Of a DNA stretch of 64,000 nt, positions 61,947-64,000 are shown piece by piece. The notes below the pieces were generated by a model, which saw nothing but the letters and a program-made list of their open reading frames with translations, did no database searches and had not been told where the DNA came from. Source of the DNA: Plectrocnemia conspersa (lineage: Eukaryota > Arthropoda > Insecta > Trichoptera > Polycentropodidae); assembly GCA_009617715.1 (NCBI GenBank), contig VTFK01000220.1:248001-312000 (forward strand), given 5' to 3'. The translations under genes and the position numbers were made by a program. Each line of letters starts with the position of its first letter. Position 1 is the first letter of the stretch.

Positions 61947-62211
61947 GACTAAGGGATCAAATGGGCGAAACTTCTTTATGATATGACACGATCGAGAACT
62001 TCTTTTAATTATCAAACATAATTCGAGGTCCGAAATATGAGCTTTTTCATACCTCAATAATTGTAAAAATTTAAGAAAAAAATGTATTTGTTGAAAAACA
62101 TGGGCATATGCACGGAAAGTGTTATCGAAAGAACCTGGAAAGATACTTAGAATTAATCAACAATGTGTCTCTAAAATTTATTTATTTTTAATAAATATTT
62201 CGTTGTAATTT

Positions 62212-62428
62212 GACAGGCGCCCAATGCGTTAAAACGGGCAATTCTGTACCAACTGAGTCAATAAAAACACAAAAATACGTATTAACCACCAGACTGAAAT
62301 TCTGGAAATTGGTGACATCTATATTATTAATTATAAATTATTATGTGCTATACAATTTATAACTAATAGATGTCACTGCAGTTGGGTCCGAGTTTTTAAT
62401 AATAGCGCATTTTTTATAAATAAAAATT
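62212..62428 (-). mobile_element. SINE copy 2, lacking the tRNA head
   Basis: Shares the body of the element at 41286-41525. It has the same GGCG...CCCAATGCGTT end, ACCACCAGAC block and inverted-repeat core (GTGACATCT at 62312 facing AGATGTCAC to 62376). Similarity stops at the AT-rich link before the tRNA-like head. Loss of the 5' head fits 5' truncation during retrotransposition. About 53 bp of extra sequence lies near 62232-62284. Confidence 0.7.
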
Positions 62429-62694
62429 CAAGTACTAGTTAACTCAAAGTTATTCGATTCCATTCTATATTTTATAGTTAGGCTATATAGTTTTGATTTT
62501 AGAGACTGCTAGATCATACATTCCTTAAATGTATATTTAGTAAACCAGAATATTTGCTTAATTGTTTAATAAACATTCTCAACATCAAAATTGAAAGTCA
62601 TACACCAGCACTTTATTTGATAATATAAGTTAAAGTAAAAGGCCACAGAGTGGGTTTTATATCTTTACGACTCATTTTAAAATATTAAAAGGCA
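62429..62694. other. AT-rich background
   Basis: Nothing recognised apart from a TTTACGAC word at 62664-62671 close to the next island. Confidence 0.45.
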
Positions 62695-62990
62695 ACTTTA
62701 CAACAATCATAACTCGGTTTAAGGTAGTCATTATCTTGAGCGTTAATTCGCATAATTGTCGTTTTACAATCAATGGTGACTCAATTACCACAAACACTAT
62801 CTCGGCGACAGTCTTTATGGCCAATAGTCACGACTGCTGTGCCCATTATATTATGTGAGAATAAAAAAGAGGAAAGGGAGGAAAAAAGAGAACACGTCGG
62901 ACATAAATTAGATTTGAATATAAACCTGTTGGCTCAACTCTCCTTCGCTCCTCTCTCTATATAAATATACTGCTTTAGCCATCTTACCGC
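62695..62990. promoter_or_regulatory. GC-richer island, candidate regulatory DNA
   Basis: Mixed block containing TCTCGGCGACAGTC near 62800, then CTTTATGGCCAATAGTCACG at 62813-62832, a Hox/Exd-like TTTATGG with an adjoining CCAAT. It ends in a purine-rich stretch (GAGGAAAGGGAGG). The 63-codon plus frame at 62773-62964 has no domain. Confidence 0.35.
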
Positions 62991-63654
62991 TGTGATATAT
63001 GAGGTACTCGGTATAATAATAACTTTATATAGGGACAACATGTCTCACTATGTTTGAAAACGATATAATGAATAACGCATAAAATGTGTGAAAAAAAAAC
63101 GTATTATAATAATGCAAGACAAAATTTCTAAGGTCTTATATAATACTAATATAAATATAAGAGTTGATCAGAATGATGTTGATATTGTTTTAATTAAACT
63201 ATTTTAATAAATAATTATTAAAAATATTTAATAACTATTTCTGTAATTAAAAAATTTGTGTATGTATAAAACTACATTTAATGACTAGTAGTAAGGTTTG
63301 ATTTTATAAGCATTTTCACAGGAAATTACTGTTGACTAACTTAGATATCTTAAAGAAAAAATATTTTAAATTATTAAGCTTTATTTTCTCGTATCAACCC
63401 TTTGAGAAGTGGGTTAATTTTAAATATATTTTCCTAATTATTTTTTTTTGTTATTCATTAATTATTATTTTATTCTATAAAAAAATCACTGATCTTTATT
63501 TTAACACTTTTCTACGATTTCGTTAATTTATTTTACATATTTATTATATTGTATAATATATTATTTGGTTTTTGTGGATTTTTTATATAAATACAGAAAA
63601 TGAAAATTATTATAAACTATAATTTTATATGATTATTTATTTTGTACTCTTTAA
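62991..63654. other. AT-rich background
   Basis: Nothing recognised; upstream LINE sequence may be hidden here. Confidence 0.4.
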
Positions 63655-63845
63655 TTTATTGGTATTATTCTCTATATAAGTCATTTACACTTAATCAAAT
63701 TTTAAAAAATATATACAAATATAATGTTTTTTATTTATTATCAGTTATATATGGGGTAACTATCTGGGGTACCCCAAAACAGTTTAAAATCGACCGCCGT
63801 ACATGTACGGCGATACTCTTCAAAGAGCTAATTTTAAAGATATAG
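63655..63845 (+). pseudogene. LINE reverse-transcriptase C-terminal fragment
   Basis: The plus frame reads LKNIYKYNVFYLLSVIYGVT and continues IWGTP, then FKID, then LFKELILKI to a stop at 63843. The run 'Y....Y..L.YG...WG' followed by 'LFKEL.I' is the thumb-region pattern of CR1/jockey-type LINE ORF2. The expected later part (HNYNTR motif) is seen instead in the fragment at 35629-35919. Possibly the same family, different copies. AT-rich and somewhat degraded, so confidence is moderate. Confidence 0.5.
63795..63812. repeat. Perfect 18-bp palindrome
   Basis: CGCCGTACATGTACGGCG reads the same on both strands. It lies inside the LINE fragment, so it may be chance within old coding sequence. Confidence 0.9.
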
Positions 63846-64000
63846 AATTCGATGAAAATATGTGTTAAAAACAAGTAAAAAAATGAAGATCGTCGTATTT
63901 ATATTTTTCAGATCCTCACAGCTATTGCCAAAAACATCTTTATGTTTGGCATGCTCATTGAGTAGCTAGATGGTTCAATAAAGAAGAGCGTTTTCAAAGG

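Overview
The window looks like arthropod, most likely insect, nuclear DNA. It is very AT-rich (roughly three quarters A+T by eye). Its recognisable sequences are animal transposable-element remnants: Tc1 and mariner transposases, a hAT transposase, LINE reverse-transcriptase fragments, a tRNA-derived SINE and piggyBac-like ends. A reading frame of a type I recall as repeated in arthropod genomes is also present. I found no intact host protein gene, no rRNA or tRNA gene and no CRISPR array. The longest open frame (135 codons, minus strand, 16928-17335) is a decayed Tc1 transposase. The window is therefore a gene desert, either intergenic or a giant intron; the sequence alone cannot say which.

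Three layers make up the window. (1) A background of AT-rich DNA with microsatellites, including long (TA)n runs at 1-119 and 34293-34380. (2) A graveyard of mobile elements. LINE fragments lie at 6295-6456, 22060-22098, 35629-35919, 46196-46520, 60724-60789 and 63655-63845. A Tc1 remnant lies at 16640-17335 and a mariner remnant at 36105-36696. A complete but decayed hAT element with an 8-bp target duplication spans 60855-61946. A TA-flanked terminal-inverted-repeat element spans 51251-52114, and a TTAA-flanked piggyBac-like MITE lies at 42396-42877. SINE copies lie at 41286-41525 and 62212-62428. Several repeat families are unnamed. (3) About twenty sharply bounded GC-richer islands of 150-750 bp, mostly 3-8 kb apart, that code for nothing recognisable. 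They stand out from the background like cis-regulatory elements in a developmental-gene desert.

Region by region: 1-10 kb holds a foldback element, nuclear-receptor-like sites near 3.3 kb, repeat R1 copy a and a LINE scrap. 11-18 kb holds a CpG-rich island with twin CCAAT boxes, R1 copy b, a broad island at 15.5-16.0 kb, Tc1 and the arthropod-repeat frame. 18-30 kb is mostly empty AT-rich DNA with a perfect 23-bp hairpin, the R2 duplication and islands at 25.4, 26.4 and 27.6 kb. 30-40 kb has islands at 30.2, 33.6, 36.9 and 39.2 kb around LINE, mariner and hAT debris. 41-46 kb has a SINE, a piggyBac MITE, an island at 43.9 kb and a jockey-like fragment. 47-52 kb is the richest part: three islands, a 370-bp tandem duplication and a terminal-inverted-repeat element. 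52-57 kb is nearly featureless. 57-64 kb has two large islands, the hAT element, a SINE copy and a LINE tail.

The most promising unexplained signal is the set of islands. Their motifs (TTTAYGAC, GAGA plus GCCAT, CCAAT, GC boxes) fit regulatory DNA, but only cross-species alignment or chromatin data can show function. No new defence system or gene cluster was found. Repeat boundaries are by-eye alignments, usually good to about 10-20 bp.
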